Assembly: GCA_015680685.1 (NCBI GenBank)
Contig: MNCI01022748.1
Location: 45,960 to 109,959 of the forward strand
DNA length: 64,000 bases
Direction of reading: 5' to 3'
Source of the DNA: Gnetum montanum
Lineage: Eukaryota; Streptophyta; Gnetopsida; Gnetales; Gnetaceae
The notes below the pieces were generated by a model. The model saw only the letters and a list, made by a program, of their open reading frames with translations. It searched no databases and was not told the origin of the DNA. Positions 32,194 to 43,717 of this stretch are shown one piece after another; positions within the stretch are counted from its first letter, which is position 1; the number at the start of each line of letters is the position of its first letter. Position numbers and translations under genes: made by a program.

Positions 32194-32404
32194 AAAATAT
32201 AAAATAATAAAAATTATATGCCTCACTCTAGACTAAATCATATGTGACAAAGCTACCATTAGTCCAAGTGGGAAGACAATGAACTACAATCAAGGCATAG
32301 CAATCTAGATGTTACAACTAGTCCCATTCATGAAATTTGGCCAGATCATGTGTGAATGCTTGCGATTTGTATGGTTGGGCATAGGGATACCTCATCGCTC
32401 ATCA
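32194..32404 (+). mobile_element. Element B 5' LTR, second part
   Basis: Continues B's LTR exactly where it broke off at 18929: AAAATATAAAATAATAAAAA, then TATGCCTCACTCTAGACTAA and the terminal CTCATCGCTCATCA. Joined to the first part it gives 845 bp, against 848 bp in B's 3' LTR. Confidence 0.88.
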
Positions 32405-32405
32405 T

Positions 32406-32423
32406 TGGCACCATTGCTAGGGA
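32406..32423 (+). other. Element B primer-binding site (tRNA-Asp)
   Basis: TGGCACCATTGCTAGGGA follows the LTR by one base; it is the tRNA-Asp complement with transitions at CpG positions. Confidence 0.8.
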
Positions 32424-32536
32424 TCGTGCTAGTTATCTAGATTAGTTATATTATACACAATCACTGTAAAGGTATTAACGATCTATCTTTTAGAAAACAT
32501 TAATATTTTAAGTCATACACATTGTTAGATAAAACC

Positions 32537-34070
32537 ATGTCTTCTTTAGATAGGATCCATAATGCATCGTATGATGAGAACACTCATAGGAGAAATGATA
32601 GGATATATATTAAAGAAAATTGGAGTCAACAACCTCAAATAGGTGTTTCCTATGCTCATTTAGACCCTTATTACACTCAAAGCCTACATTCAACTGGTGC
32701 AAAAAATCCTAGTGGAGATGGAGTAAGTCCTAGATCAAGGAGGGCCTCAAGGCCTAGGACCTCCTCTAAACCTAGACAAGATAAATCAAGGGACCATGGG
32801 GAGAACTATAGAAGTTTTGGTGATTCTCCAAATTCCTTATCTTCCTCTTCCTCTTCAATGTCTAATTTTGATGAAGATGAACATAGGTATAGAGATAAAT
32901 CTCTACTATGGGGTTAAGACAAAAATAGAAATCAAACCCAAGGGCTAAATCAAAGACATCAGAATGAGCATAGATAAAATCATCACAATCAAATGAATAG
33001 AAATAGAAATTTTCATCACAACATGTTTGATGATGATGAACCCTTATTAGCCACTAAGAGCTTGATGTAGATCACAAAGGAAATTAAGATACCTCACAGT
33101 CATCATAGGGATAGTCACTTACCTAGGCTTGATATAAAAAATATCCCTAAATTTGTGAGAGGCTACAATTTAGATCCACAACATCATCTGCAAGACTTCC
33201 ATGATGCCTATGTCTCATACAACATTAAAAGTGGATGGCAAAAGCTTAAGCTCTTTCCTAGGACACTGATCAATAGAGCTAAAGTGTGGTATAGATCATT
33301 GAAACCAAATTCAATCTGATGGTGGTCCACAATGTTGGAACTCTTCAACGAAAAATACCAAACCTATGCGAGGGTGTCCAACTTGAGGAGACAAATCAAA
33401 GGATGGAGAGAAGAACAACATGAACCCTTGGACATGGCCTTAGATACATATTATTCTCTACTGAATAGATGCCTAGGCCATGGTTTCTCTAAGGAAAGGT
33501 GACTTTTCCACATCATAGATGGACTTTGTAATGAAACAAAGGAGACCCTTATGATGTATGCTCTAGGTTAATTATACAAGCTACAAACCCATCAGATCTA
33601 AGAGTTGATTGAATGTGTGGCAAAAGAAGAAGGAGAACTATGCAAATGGAAGAATGTTGAGGAAAAAAACTAGGATCCAACTCTTCAAAAGAAAAGGGTC
33701 CATATCTATGATGAGGAAAAGAAGGCAGCTCTTGATGAGATGATTTTATAATGAACCTTGCCAATACAAAATTATCTTGTTGAGCTAGAAGAAAAGTTGG
33801 ATAAGATGTTGGAATTGATGAATGAGAAAGTTAAAACTTGGATAGAAACCATAGAGGAGATAGTGACACAAAGAAAATCAAGAAATCACAACAAAAGGAG
33901 GAAAAATAACCAAGAAATAGCTAGGAATACTTATCGGCAAATAGGAAACATGGCTAAAGAAAGTGAGGCTATAGACTCAACCAAAAATGAAGATAATGGA
34001 TGTGACATTTCCATATATAACCATCCAAAGGGCCATTGCTTGATCTTGTTGCATCTACATAAGAGTTAGG
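32537..34070 (+). pseudogene. Element B gag
   Basis: ATG at 32537 (MSSLDRIHNASYDENTHRR), matching the ATGTCT start of element D. Serine/arginine-rich N-terminus open to 32917. Then the gag core with LPRLDIKNIPKFVRGYNLDP, WQKLKLFPRTL, AKVWYRSLKP, ELFNEKYQTYARVSNLRRQI and RCLGHGFSKER, interrupted by a few stops. The 33758-34069 frame ends with a coiled coil (VELEEKLDKMLELMNEKV) and the knuckle-like CDISIYNHPKGHC, where the second Cys is Ser. This is the only substantial ORF left in B. Confidence 0.85.
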
Positions 34071-34970
34071 TAGGGGCATTAAATCTGAAGTTTCTACAAA
34101 AGTACATGCCCAAGAGATTTCCTCTTCTACATAGTAATTTTAGACAACCCCAATACCAACCATACTATCCTAGGGGGACTTATTACCAACCTCAACACTG
34201 GCATCAACCACAGTGGCAACAACTATAGTCATGGGGGAGGCCACCACCAAACTAGCCTTATCCTTCCTACCAAGTGAACCCACATGGATATTATGTTCAA
34301 CACCTTGTTTCACCAACTAGTTTTACTTCCTCTACTTCAAATCACTACTACCACTCTCCCAAATATCATTGTCTGGCAACATCTTATACGAGATCACCAC
34401 CTCACACCTCTCACCATAAATCATGTCCTTAATATTTTCATACTTACCTTCACCATATGTCACCTCCAACAACACAAGAAGGTTCAGCATCATAACATCA
34501 ATGAGAGAATGCCACTTGTGTTATAAACATACACATAAATGATAATGCTAATAGATCTCAACCGCAACATCGAAAGCATCCCTTCTGGAGAAAAGGCTAT
34601 AAGCCGAGGCAAAACACTCATTGACCTACTACATCACCTGAACCAGCATAAGGCCAATATGATGCAACAACCTTCCTAACAAAAATGATGTCTTCTAATC
34701 ATACGTAAAAGCCAACAACCATCACCACTTCTACACAAGACTTAAATGATAAAATTATCATTGTGAAGAGATAGAAGAATCCATGCATTACCAATAATGA
34801 TAAAGGATGCAGTTGTGGGCCAAAAGTTCAAAATATTAACACAACCCCTATACTAGTCCACCATAAAGTTCAAGAGCAAGTGTGTGAGCAAACGCTAGTC
34901 TATGTAGTAGCCACTAAACCAGAAGACACCCAGTGGCTTCAAAATGAGAATACAAAACTATTTTAAAGAT
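34071..34970 (+). pseudogene. Element B gag tail and protease-linker stump
   Basis: Tyr/Pro/His-rich translation (YYPRGTYYQPQHWHQPQWQQ) matches the gag tail of D and C. Near 34790-34950 NNDKGCSCGPKVQ and VVATKPEDTQWLQ correspond to the region just after protease in C and E. Protease proper and everything between that linker and integrase are absent, marking the internal deletion that removed pol. Confidence 0.65.
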
Positions 34971-36570
34971 GCATGGAAGTCACTAATTTGCTTATCGGTT
35001 TTGGAATTTTCTAATTCTTCATATGTTTTCCATTTCTTAATATTTTTGTATTTTTTATATTTTTATCTTTTCTTGAGTCATTCTCTTTATGTTTTATGAA
35101 CATATTTTATGTTTTTATTAATAAAATTGTCAACTCATGATGCAAAAGTCAATGCTATGTGTTGGGTTTTTTGTGCTATGCTATCAAGATGATTGGGTAA
35201 GTAATTATGTAAAGCAATGAGACCACCTTATCCATCCCTCCAATTCTTTGAATAAAAGGTCTTTCTCATGGAAACAATTTGGTTCTTCTTTTATGAAACT
35301 AAAATTATTCAATGATCATTATACCTTGAAGAAAGATGGAATGACCAAGTGGGAATGACAAAGGGTGTGACCTCAAGGAGACTTTTTAGGTTCTTTTCTT
35401 AACTTTCTTCATGTGGTTTATGACTTCTCTTGGAATGTATCATCACTCCCCTATCAACCAATAAAAAGGAAGCTCTATCTTTGCATGGTGTGGTTCCCAT
35501 CCAAAAAAATAAAACAAAACAAAAAATATAAAACAATGAGGGAAAAGATAAAAATAAAAATAAACAATGATGAAAATACAAAGGACATCCCTTAGACCCA
35601 ATAATGGACTACAAGCACTAGTTATGTGGCTTGAAAGACATGTTACCCATGCCTAAAGGCACCCCTCTAACTAAGGCCTTTTCTTTCTTCTTCTCTTTTC
35701 TTCTTTTTTTTGGAGTGATGATTGTTCTTTGAGGTGGTTGTGGACTCATGGTGGTTGGTAGGATGGAACGCATCAATGCAAGGTCATTGTTCATGGTCTG
35801 AACTTGGACAGATAGGTATGTTGATCATTTTAATCACACTTGTCACAAGAACCTATTGTGGACATGGTCACGTACCTTACATCCTAATCTCTACAATCCT
35901 TTCTCATTCCATTATTCACCTCACTATTGCATGTAATTATGAGCCTTTTAGTTTTGTATAGTATAGTGCAACATCCTAACCATGACAATTGTGTGTTATT
36001 TGGAACAAAGGAATGGTCAACATTTAACTTCTTAGGTGCCCACGAACATCTATAGAAGTGGTTATGTAAGGGCATTATGGCAAGAGCCTGCTTTGGGGAG
36101 GATCCACTTACATAACTATTGTTGATCATGGCCTTGAACTAACCTTCACATCTTCCAGAACATCAATGATAGTTTCTCTAAATTTATGCATGATTTTGGG
36201 ACTACTTCTTATCTGTTCCATTAATTTTTCCTACTTTTCTATTTCCATATCCATTGATATTTCTTTGCCATCTTCTAAATTAGACGTTTGGTTTCAATTA
36301 TTCAAAAACATATGTGCTTCCTAAGTTACGCTTATTAGTCATGGGGGCTAGGCATGCTTGCTTTAAAATTTTCCGACATCCTATTTTTGAACAACATGGT
36401 AACTAATAGTAATTGATCAAAATAATGTGAACAATTTGATGATTTTAGTTACCTCATAGCCTTGGGCATAGTATGTTGTAATCACATTATGCTTAAAAGA
36501 AAACTAAGGGATCCAAAAAGGATTAATTATTAAAGAAAATTTACCACAACTAATGTTGATCCTTTGGTGA
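34971..36570 (+). other. Element B conserved non-coding region
   Basis: Same order of boxes as in C: CAATGAGACCACCTTATCCA (35206), GGGTGTGACCTCAAGGAGAC (35364), TTGCATGGTGTGGTTCCCAT (35481-35500) with a weak downstream GGGAA arm, ACAAGCACTAGTTATGTGGC, CCCCTCTAACTAAGGCC and GGATCCACTTACATAAC (about 36100). No substantial coding frame. Confidence 0.65.
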
Positions 36571-37076
36571 CTGTAGGTGATGCTAAAAGAAACACATATG
36601 GAAGAAGGTATTTTTCCAGCCATGAAAACAAAGCCAAGAGAGGGACAACGAAGGATCTGACCATGGGAAAATCGTAACACATATGAGATAGTAGCTCAAA
36701 ATTTGCATGCTTGCTAGATCCATGGGGCGATAAGAAGAAATTTCAATCCACCCTTCAAGAATGTTCTACATAACTAGAAACATATTAACATAACAATCAA
36801 GGTTAAATGTTTGCCACCACTAGTGAGAACAAGAAGAATTTCCTTCAGTGGATTTTTAAAAACCTCTACAAATTTTGTAATCTTTAATGTCTATCCAATA
36901 ATTTTGTCACTCTTTCATTTTGTATGCATCCACTTGAATAAAATTTTGTAATGTGGCTCTTAGAGTTAGTCATTTGCATATCAGTCAATAATCCCATACA
37001 TTCCCAATATTATGTAAGGAACTTGTTCCTCATTTTGTTTAACTCGAGGATGAGTTTTCATTCAATTGTGGGGTTA
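36571..37076 (+). pseudogene. Element B stump of the extra ORF and 3' end
   Basis: A basic stretch (GDAKRNTYGRRYFSSHENKAKRGTTK) sits where C's extra ORF starts. The central coiled coil is absent. GTCAATAATCCCATACATTC (36984) and CTCGAGGATGAGTTTTCATT..GTGGGGTTATGA lead into the LTR as in D and E. Confidence 0.5.
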
Positions 37077-37924
37077 TGATGAGTTATAATTTGCCTGGCT
37101 CTAATATTGAATACCTGATATCAAGCCCCTAGATGCATTATCGGATATCTAGTATCAATGGTATAGGCCAACCTATAAATATAGCACTTGGGTGCATGGC
37201 TTGGGTAATAGTTTTGCATTAGTTTTTCATAGTTTTACCAATAGAGTAGCTGAACTCTTGCAGTTTTATTTCGTAATCTTATAGAATAGTCAATGAGTGC
37301 CCATAGAGTGGATCTAAGTCAATTGTATGGGATCTTATTCAAGTGCCAATGTACCTGAACATATCCAATGAATGGCAATAAGATCAAGATTGATTCATAT
37401 TCATTGTAGCACTTTTACTCAAATTAAATTTACTTTCCATGCAATTTACTTTTCATGTACTTAGTTAATATTTACATTTTAATGCATGTTAATTAATTAG
37501 GCACATAAGTGCAATCACTTTGAGCATGCATATGACTCTTGGTAATCCCAACAATGCTTAATTTTTGGTAACCTAGCAACGTTATATGTGTTCAGGATGT
37601 GCAAAAGAAGTGGGATTGGATACTTATGTTAGGGTAGTTGACTATTAATTAGTAATTAGATTAGTTGAATTAATTATAAATTGAGTTTCAACCTATTGTT
37701 AATAATAGAATAATAAAATATAAAATAATAAAAATCATATGCCTCACTCTGGACTAAACCATATGTAACAAAGCTACCACTAGTCCAAGTGGAATGATAG
37801 CAAACTGTGATCAAGGCATATCAATCTAGATGGCACAACTAGTCCCATCCATAAGATTCGATCGGATCATGCATGAAAACTTATGATTCATATGGTTGGA
37901 CGTAGGGTACCTCACCGCTCATCA
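37077..37924 (+). terminator. Element B 3' LTR (848 bp)
   Basis: TGATGA start, TATA box ACCTATAAATATAG at 37171-37184, CTCATCA end at 37918-37924. Uninterrupted version of the LTR split at 18929/32194. Ends at the target duplication CATAT, after which the minus-strand RNase H of element F begins. Confidence 0.88.
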
Positions 37925-38340
37925 CATATGGTAGATGGATCACCATGACTCACAAATTTTACCAAAACATTAGCTAGCATATTTTTAAAATGTTGAATAT
38001 GACTTAAGATATAAGCTGAAAAGAAAGAAATAAGTTCCTTAGCCATCTCTAAATAAAGAACAAGATGATGAGCTTTATTGTTATATTCATCATTGACTTG
38101 ATTCATGCTAAATTGGGAGTCACCATAAATAATAATATTTCTGACCTAGTTTTGCAAAGCAAGTAAGAGACTATGAATTATAGTCTCATATCCAACTATG
38201 TTATTAGTACATAAAAAGTCAGGTTTATAAGCTCTATAAATAATATTTTTGGTAGGAAGAATGAGGATGCAAACTACACTAGATCTAAAAGAAGTTTGAA
38301 TTCCCTCAAAATTAAGGACAACATGTGAGTTACTCATGTC
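37925..38340 (-). pseudogene. Element F archaeal-type RNase H (Tat lineage)
   Basis: Minus-strand translation of 38337-37925 gives NFEGIQTSFRSS, CTNNIVGYETIIHSLLLALQN, IYGDSQFSMNQVNDEYNNKAHHLVLYLEMAKELISFF and HIQHFKNMLANVLVKFVSHGDPS. The FDG..., CTNN..EYEA, GDSQL..NQV and N..AD.LA landmarks identify the second RNase H domain carried by Tat-lineage elements such as Ogre and Retand. One stop separates the halves. It sits directly 5' of integrase in such elements, and integrase is found at 18295, across the B insertion. Confidence 0.8.
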
Positions 38341-38379
38341 ATTATGTAAGTTGTGAATAATATCATTAAACTTAGAATA

Positions 38380-38880
38380 AGAGATTAGATTAGTAATAAC
38401 TTAACCTTTGACATAGTGTTGAGATAGATAATAAAGATCAAACTCAATAAGGAAAGTTTTTTAACAAGCTAAGATACATCTATCAGAAGGGTTATTAGAA
38501 ACTATTTTAAGAATGTTTTCATTGCAAATGATAAACACTTTAGCATTTAAGAAATAGTGCCTCAACTTCTTAAGAGTGAAGACAAAACTTCGATAAGACT
38601 TTTCGATGTCTGATTATCTAGTCTCACAATCCAAAAAAGAATTGAGATATATAATAGATAGGAAGATAAACTTTATCTTCTTGTCTTTGATAGAGCATGG
38701 TAGCTATGGAATGGGATTTAGAGAGATAAAGATAAAAATAGTAGTCAAATCATGTAGGATGTAGGATGGGAAGAGAAGTCAAGAATTCTTTGATGGAATC
38801 AAAGGCCTTTAAACACTTCCTATCCTAAATGAAAGTATTATACTTGCAAAGTAGATGAGTTAAAGGGTGAAGATGATTGG
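38380..38880 (-). pseudogene. Element F classical RNase H
   Basis: Minus strand: FKAFDSIKEFLTSLPILHPT, then a decayed L.LYL.. segment, YLPIYYISQFFFG, and a KKLRHYFLNAKVFIIC-type stretch in a neighbouring frame. This is the usual Ty3 pol RNase H between reverse transcriptase and the extra RNase H. It has several frameshifts and stops. Confidence 0.65.
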
Positions 38881-38904
38881 TAAGATTGGTGATAAAGTGG
38901 TGAA

Positions 38905-40330
38905 TTGATTAGATATGACCTTGTAAAACATGCATGTCTTAGATTTCTCTGGGTGATGAAAGATCTACATAGCTTTGCCCTTATCAAGATCAACTATTAT
39001 ATCATCTTGAGATATAGGACAATCCAACATATTACCTATAAAAACACCAAAGATGCATTTCTTGTGGTTAAGATGAAGGTTAAACTTATCATAATAGGTT
39101 TAGACTTAGTCTAAGTCAAAAACATGATTAAATGCTAAAGTGGATTTTATAGTCAAATCATCAATAGTTAAATACTATTTTAAATATCATGTCACTAAAA
39201 ATGAAAGTCATAGCATGTTGGTCGGTTTCTCTAAATTTCTTGAGCCTAAAAAGCATTTTGGTGTAGCAAAATAATCCCCAATGAGGCATCAAAGTAGTAT
39301 ATTACCAGTGCTCTAGATTTACCTAAGTTTGGTTATAACCAGAAAACCCATCTATAAAGAATAAGAAAGCATATGCAGTTATTGAGTATGAGCTAATCTA
39401 TATTCAGCATTGGAATATCATTTTTAAGTTTACCTTTTTAAGGTATTGAAAGTCAATGCATATGAAAATGCCACCATTCTTCTTAGAAACCATAATTATG
39501 TTGGCAACCTAATTGAAAGAGTCGACAAGATGGATAAACCCAACATTAGAAAGCTTAGTAATTTCTTCTTTTATAGTAAGAGTGATGGTTGAAAAAATTT
39601 TCTAACCTTCTATTTAATAGGTATAGAACCTTCTTCCAAAATGATATTTTGTTGTACTAGGTATGGATTTAGACTAAGCATATCACTATGGCCTCAAGCA
39701 AAAGTGACTAAGTGCTTCTATAAAGTAGCTAGGATAGCTTCCTAGTAGTCTTAAGAGAGAAAATACTAAGTTGAAGTGTCTTTTATTCACCTTTATTATT
39801 AGGTATAGGAAAATCAATTAGATGATCATTTATCAAAGAAGGCTTTTGATCAAGAAAAGAGAAATCAGATTGAGAAAGTATTTCATCCTCAATGACATCT
39901 AGGGAAGCTATAAGAGAAGCTACACTTGTTGAACTTGACTTAAAGTCAAAAAAGATATATGTAGGGTCTAACCTACCTAATTTGTAAGATAGTCTAAGAC
40001 AAGAAGGATGATGGATAGGTAGCCATGTTAACCTATGTCAAAATCAAAGTAGTTAAAGTCCATAAAGAGATTTAGAAAAGAAATGACATGCAATGTCAAA
40101 ATATCATTTGTCAAAAATTAAACCTTTCTGAGAGTAAATGTCATTGTATCATCATATACAAGCAAAGGAAAAGAAGAAAATAACATAAAATCTTTCATTT
40201 GCAACTTAACAATTTAAAAAATTATGCCAGGGTAGAGCTAAGAGCAAAATTTGATAGGTCAGCAATTAGAAGACAAGCAATGATAAGTGGCAATAATAGA
40301 TAGCAAGCCAAAGGTGGAACCAACAAGAAG
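38905..40330 (-). pseudogene. Element F protease-RT region
   Basis: Minus strand from about 40330: a poorly conserved protease part, then HSDMLSLNPYLVQQNIILEE and IPIK.KVRKF (the segment leading into Tat reverse transcriptase, about 39560-39700), EEITKLSNVGFIHLVDSFNWVAN, VSKKNGGIFICIDFQYLKK and FFIDGFSGYNQT (about 39330). The catalytic YxDD segment is too decayed to place. The plus-strand frame at 38905-39114 is a shadow of this region. Confidence 0.7.
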
Positions 40331-40765
40331 TCTACATTCTTCCTCCTAGGGCATAGATGTAAGTAACATGAACCATAGCTAGGAATTTTTAGGATTGGTT
40401 AAGAATCATTTTCATGTATTACATTGTAATAATAACATGGTTTTTAAATTTCTAGTGGATTCTTGCTAGCAAAACATTATGCTAAGCTTATATCATTGTT
40501 TGTAAAGTACAAATTTGACATTTTGAATTCAATTTTGCTAAAGGATCAAGAACCCCATGAATGGTACCTTAATTTGATGGTTTTTCGATGAATTTTGTGT
40601 TGTATAGTTAAGAAATGCAATGCATATAAATGCATGCCATTTATTAGTAGTTGTACATAGAGAACAAATTGTTTACCTAGGTTTCAAATAAATTTAACTC
40701 TTGGAATCTTGAAAGTATAGTAATTTTGTGAATGTATTACAATAAACAATAATTCACAAGCTACT
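40331..40765. other. Spacer before tandem array
   Basis: No motif recognised. It may be decayed gag or leader of the minus-strand element F. Confidence 0.3.
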
Positions 40766-42121
40766 AGGGTAAAAGATTCGATAGAAAATTCGTCATTTTA
40801 GCAATGATTTTGAATGTGTTTTTGCATGTAGAATGCAATGATGTGAAAAGATTCAACAGCAAACTCATTTTAACAATGATTTTGAATGTGTTTTGCATGT
40901 AGAATGTAGCAATGTGAATGTAGAAAATTTTTTATAGTACATTTTTGAAATATTTCATATGCATTTTTAAGAAACAAGGGTTTCTGATTTTGAGGAAAAA
41001 CACGACATGAGAAGTTGTGACACAAAGTCCTCAAATAATGTGTTAATTCTCACGACATAGTTAGCAATGTATCACATAAGAAAAATGTTTGACACATGAC
41101 ATTAGTTTTGGTCATGATGTCAAGGGCAAAAGATTCAACAACAAACTCATCATTTTAGCAATGATTTTGAATGTGTTTTTGCATGTAGAATGCAGCGATG
41201 TGAAAAGATTCAATAGCAAACTCATTTTAGCAATGATTTTGAATGTGTTTTGCATGTAGAATGTAGCGATGTGAATGAAGAAAATTTTTTATAGTAGATT
41301 TTTGCAATATTTCATATGAATTTTTAAGAAATAAGGGTTTTTGATTTCAAGGAAAAATACGACATGAGAAGTTGTGACACAGAGTCCTCAAATAACGTGT
41401 TAATTCTCATGACGTAGTTAGCAATGTATCATGTAAGAAAAATGTTTGACACATGACATCAGTTTTCGTCATGACGTCAAGGGCAAAAGATTCAACAGCA
41501 AACTTGTCATTTTAGCAATGATTTTGAATGTGTTTTGCATGTAGAATGTAGCGATGTGAATGTAGAAAAGTTTTTATAATAGATTTTTGCGATATTTCAT
41601 ATGCATTTTTAATAAATAAGGGTTTCTGATTTCGATGAAAAACACAACATGAGAAGTTGTGACACAGAGTCCTCAAATAACGTGTTAATTCTCATGACGT
41701 AGTTAGCAATGTATCATGTAAGAAAAATGTTTGACACATGACATCAGTTTTGATCATGACGTCAAGGGCAAAAGATTCAATAGCAAACTCATCATTTTAG
41801 CAATGATTTTGAATGTGTTTTTGCATGTAGAATGCAACGATGTGAAAAGATTCAACAACAAACTCATTTTAGCAATGATTTTGAATGTGTTTTGCATGTA
41901 GAATGTAGCGATGTGAATGTAGAAAAGTTTTTATAATAGATTTTTGCGATATTTCATATGCATTTTTAATAAATAAGGGTTTCTGATTTCGATGAAAAAC
42001 ACAACATGAGAAGTTGTGACACAGAGTCCTCAAATAATGTGTTAATTCTCACGACGTAGTTAGCAATGTATCATGTAAGAAAAATGTTTGACACATGACA
42101 TCGATTTTAGTCACGACGTCA
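40766..42121. repeat. Tandem array, 357-bp units with an internal doubled subunit
   Basis: Four units start at 40766, 41123, 41480 and 41765 with AGGG(C/T)AAAAGATTC. Units 1, 2 and 4 are 357 bp and contain two copies of a 71-75-bp subrepeat (AAAAGATTCAACAGCAAACT... to ...GTAGAATG(T/C)AGCGATGTG). Unit 3 has one subrepeat and is 285 bp. The remaining 211 bp include TTGACACATGACATC and a bZIP-like TGACGTC. Units 3 and 4 share private variants (TTTATAATAGATTTTTGCGA), so they duplicated most recently. Confidence 0.95.
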
Positions 42122-43104
42122 GACATAGGAGTTGGGTTGAATGTGTCATTTAGAAGAATTGATAATAGACATTAAGTAGAATTTGATGTCAGTATTAACA
42201 TTAAGCATTGAGGAATATAGTATGAGAATTTTTGACTACTGGCAAGAAGTTTCATGTCAAAATGTATTGACATTAAGAACTTTAACTACCAAAAGGAAAC
42301 AATATATAGTACTGTATTTTTTGACGTGGTGGAACTACCTTCTTTATTATTTCTTTAAGGATGTTGTAGCACCAAGGCTCTTGGTGATTGAGCCTATGTT
42401 TTTTCTACTGGTGAATGAGAGGAGCATCTTGGAGAATAAGAGGAGGAAAGTGGGGCCTATCATTATTTGATGATGCCTCGCATGCTCTGGGCTTAACAAG
42501 GGGCTATAGAATTTTTGAAGTTTTGCATGAGGCACTTCCACATGGTAATATGGATAAGCATAGTAGAGAAAGCCATTTTAAGATCTAAATTGATTTATAA
42601 GAATAGAAATCTCTATTAAAATGGAATTATCCTAATGAATGCATTATATGTGATTTTTCTAGTTAAAGTTTTTTTTTTTAAAAAAATGATATAAAAAAAT
42701 TCATTCAAGAAAAATAAGAGCTTCCAATTTTGCACAATAACTATTTTTTAAATAGAAATTTTTTATAAGTTCCACCTAGAAACAAAACATATTTCAAGAT
42801 AACAAAACTAACTTAAAACAGCTTTCAAGTCCCCATAATTAGATTGATAGTTTCAAAAATGTTAAAAAACAAAGGATAAAACTTAAAATTGATTAAAAAA
42901 ATATCTTTAATTCAACAAATAAATACAAGTTAGGTGAACTATAAACTTCTATTGTAATTTGTTTCTTATTTCTAATAGTTTCTTTTAGTTTTTTAGAAAG
43001 AGTATTTTTCTTCTCTTTATAAGAAACCCTATAGTAAGAAGTGAAAATCTAAAACATTTTTTCAACAATATTTACTCGAAAAATATATAGTATAATTAGA
43101 ACTT
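42122..43104. other. Unassigned AT-rich region
   Basis: It contains a 95-codon plus-strand frame at 42183-42470 (hydrophobic centre WWNYLLYYFF), without family resemblance or upstream context; I do not call it a gene. The rest has homopolymer runs and no motif. Confidence 0.35.
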
Positions 43105-43195
43105 AGTATATTAGTGTTACTCATCAAAATCAAATCCAAAACATGGGATTATCAAATTAAGAGTCTTACCACTAGGTTAACACCTCTTTGGCTAT
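43105..43195 (-). mobile_element. tRNA-derived SINE, copy 2
   Basis: Reverse complement of 43169-43180 is box A-like TTAACCTAGTGG and of 43126-43137 is box B-like GGATTTGATTTT. It lies in the same context as copy 1 at 10214: GGTGTTAACCTAGTGGTAA upstream and TAACACTAATA downstream. Confidence 0.55.
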
Positions 43196-43712
43196 AATGT
43201 GTGACTTTTGATATGCAAGACATAAGTTCAATTCTAAGGAAGTACTAATTAAATACTAAGAAAGTATCATGATACTTCTTTAACGATGAGAAATCCAATT
43301 CAAGCATCTTTCATTGAAAGAATATGGCTAAATTATTAAGCTTGATACTTTTAATATAAATGTGTTACAGATACAAGTTGCCAATGAGAGGCTGTAGAGA
43401 GTATGTCTCGTTGATGGTTTAAAGGCTACTCCACTTCCAAAATAGGGGCTAGAAGAAGTATGAAGATTATCTCGAGTTTCATACTAGCTTAATCATCATT
43501 CCCTCTTAGATAACTACATGGCCCAGATTCTTTGTATACTACATAACAAGGGTATGTTGGTTGTCAGTAGTGTATGAATTTGAGGGGCATCCTTTCCCTT
43601 CAACCAATTTTTTGAAGCCTTGTAAAATCTTGCATTAAATGTTTATTAACTTAAAAATTTTCAAGCTACATTTCATAGTGTTTATATTTGCTTAATTTTT
43701 TAAAAAATATTT
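43196..43712. other. Unassigned sequence
   Basis: No recognisable motif. A short piece (about 43370-43640) has a less AT-biased composition and may be old coding debris. Confidence 0.3.
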
Positions 43713-43717
43713 GTATA
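43713..43717. repeat. Target-site duplication of element D, left copy
   Basis: GTATA, identical to 51638-51642. Confidence 0.85.

Larger units (their letters stand above)
18296..37924 (+). mobile_element. Element B: Athila-like, gag-only LTR retrotransposon (contains element C)
   Basis: Removing the 13.3-kb insertion C leaves a 6.4-kb element: 5' LTR (18296-18929 plus 32194-32404, 845 bp), primer site, gag, a short protease-linker remnant, a conserved non-coding region, a short tail and the 3' LTR at 37077-37924 (848 bp). No reverse transcriptase, RNase H or integrase can be found, so the copy is non-autonomous. It is inserted in the pol of a minus-strand Tat-like element. LTRs differ at many sites, mostly transitions, so the insertion is old. 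Confidence 0.85.

Noticed and set aside
40766-42121. CRISPR-like array
   Set aside because: Units are 285-357 bp with no short repeat/unique spacer pattern; it is a eukaryotic tandem repeat.
42183-42470. 95-codon plus frame
   Set aside because: Hydrophobic, no homology I recognise, and flanked by repeats; not enough to call a gene.
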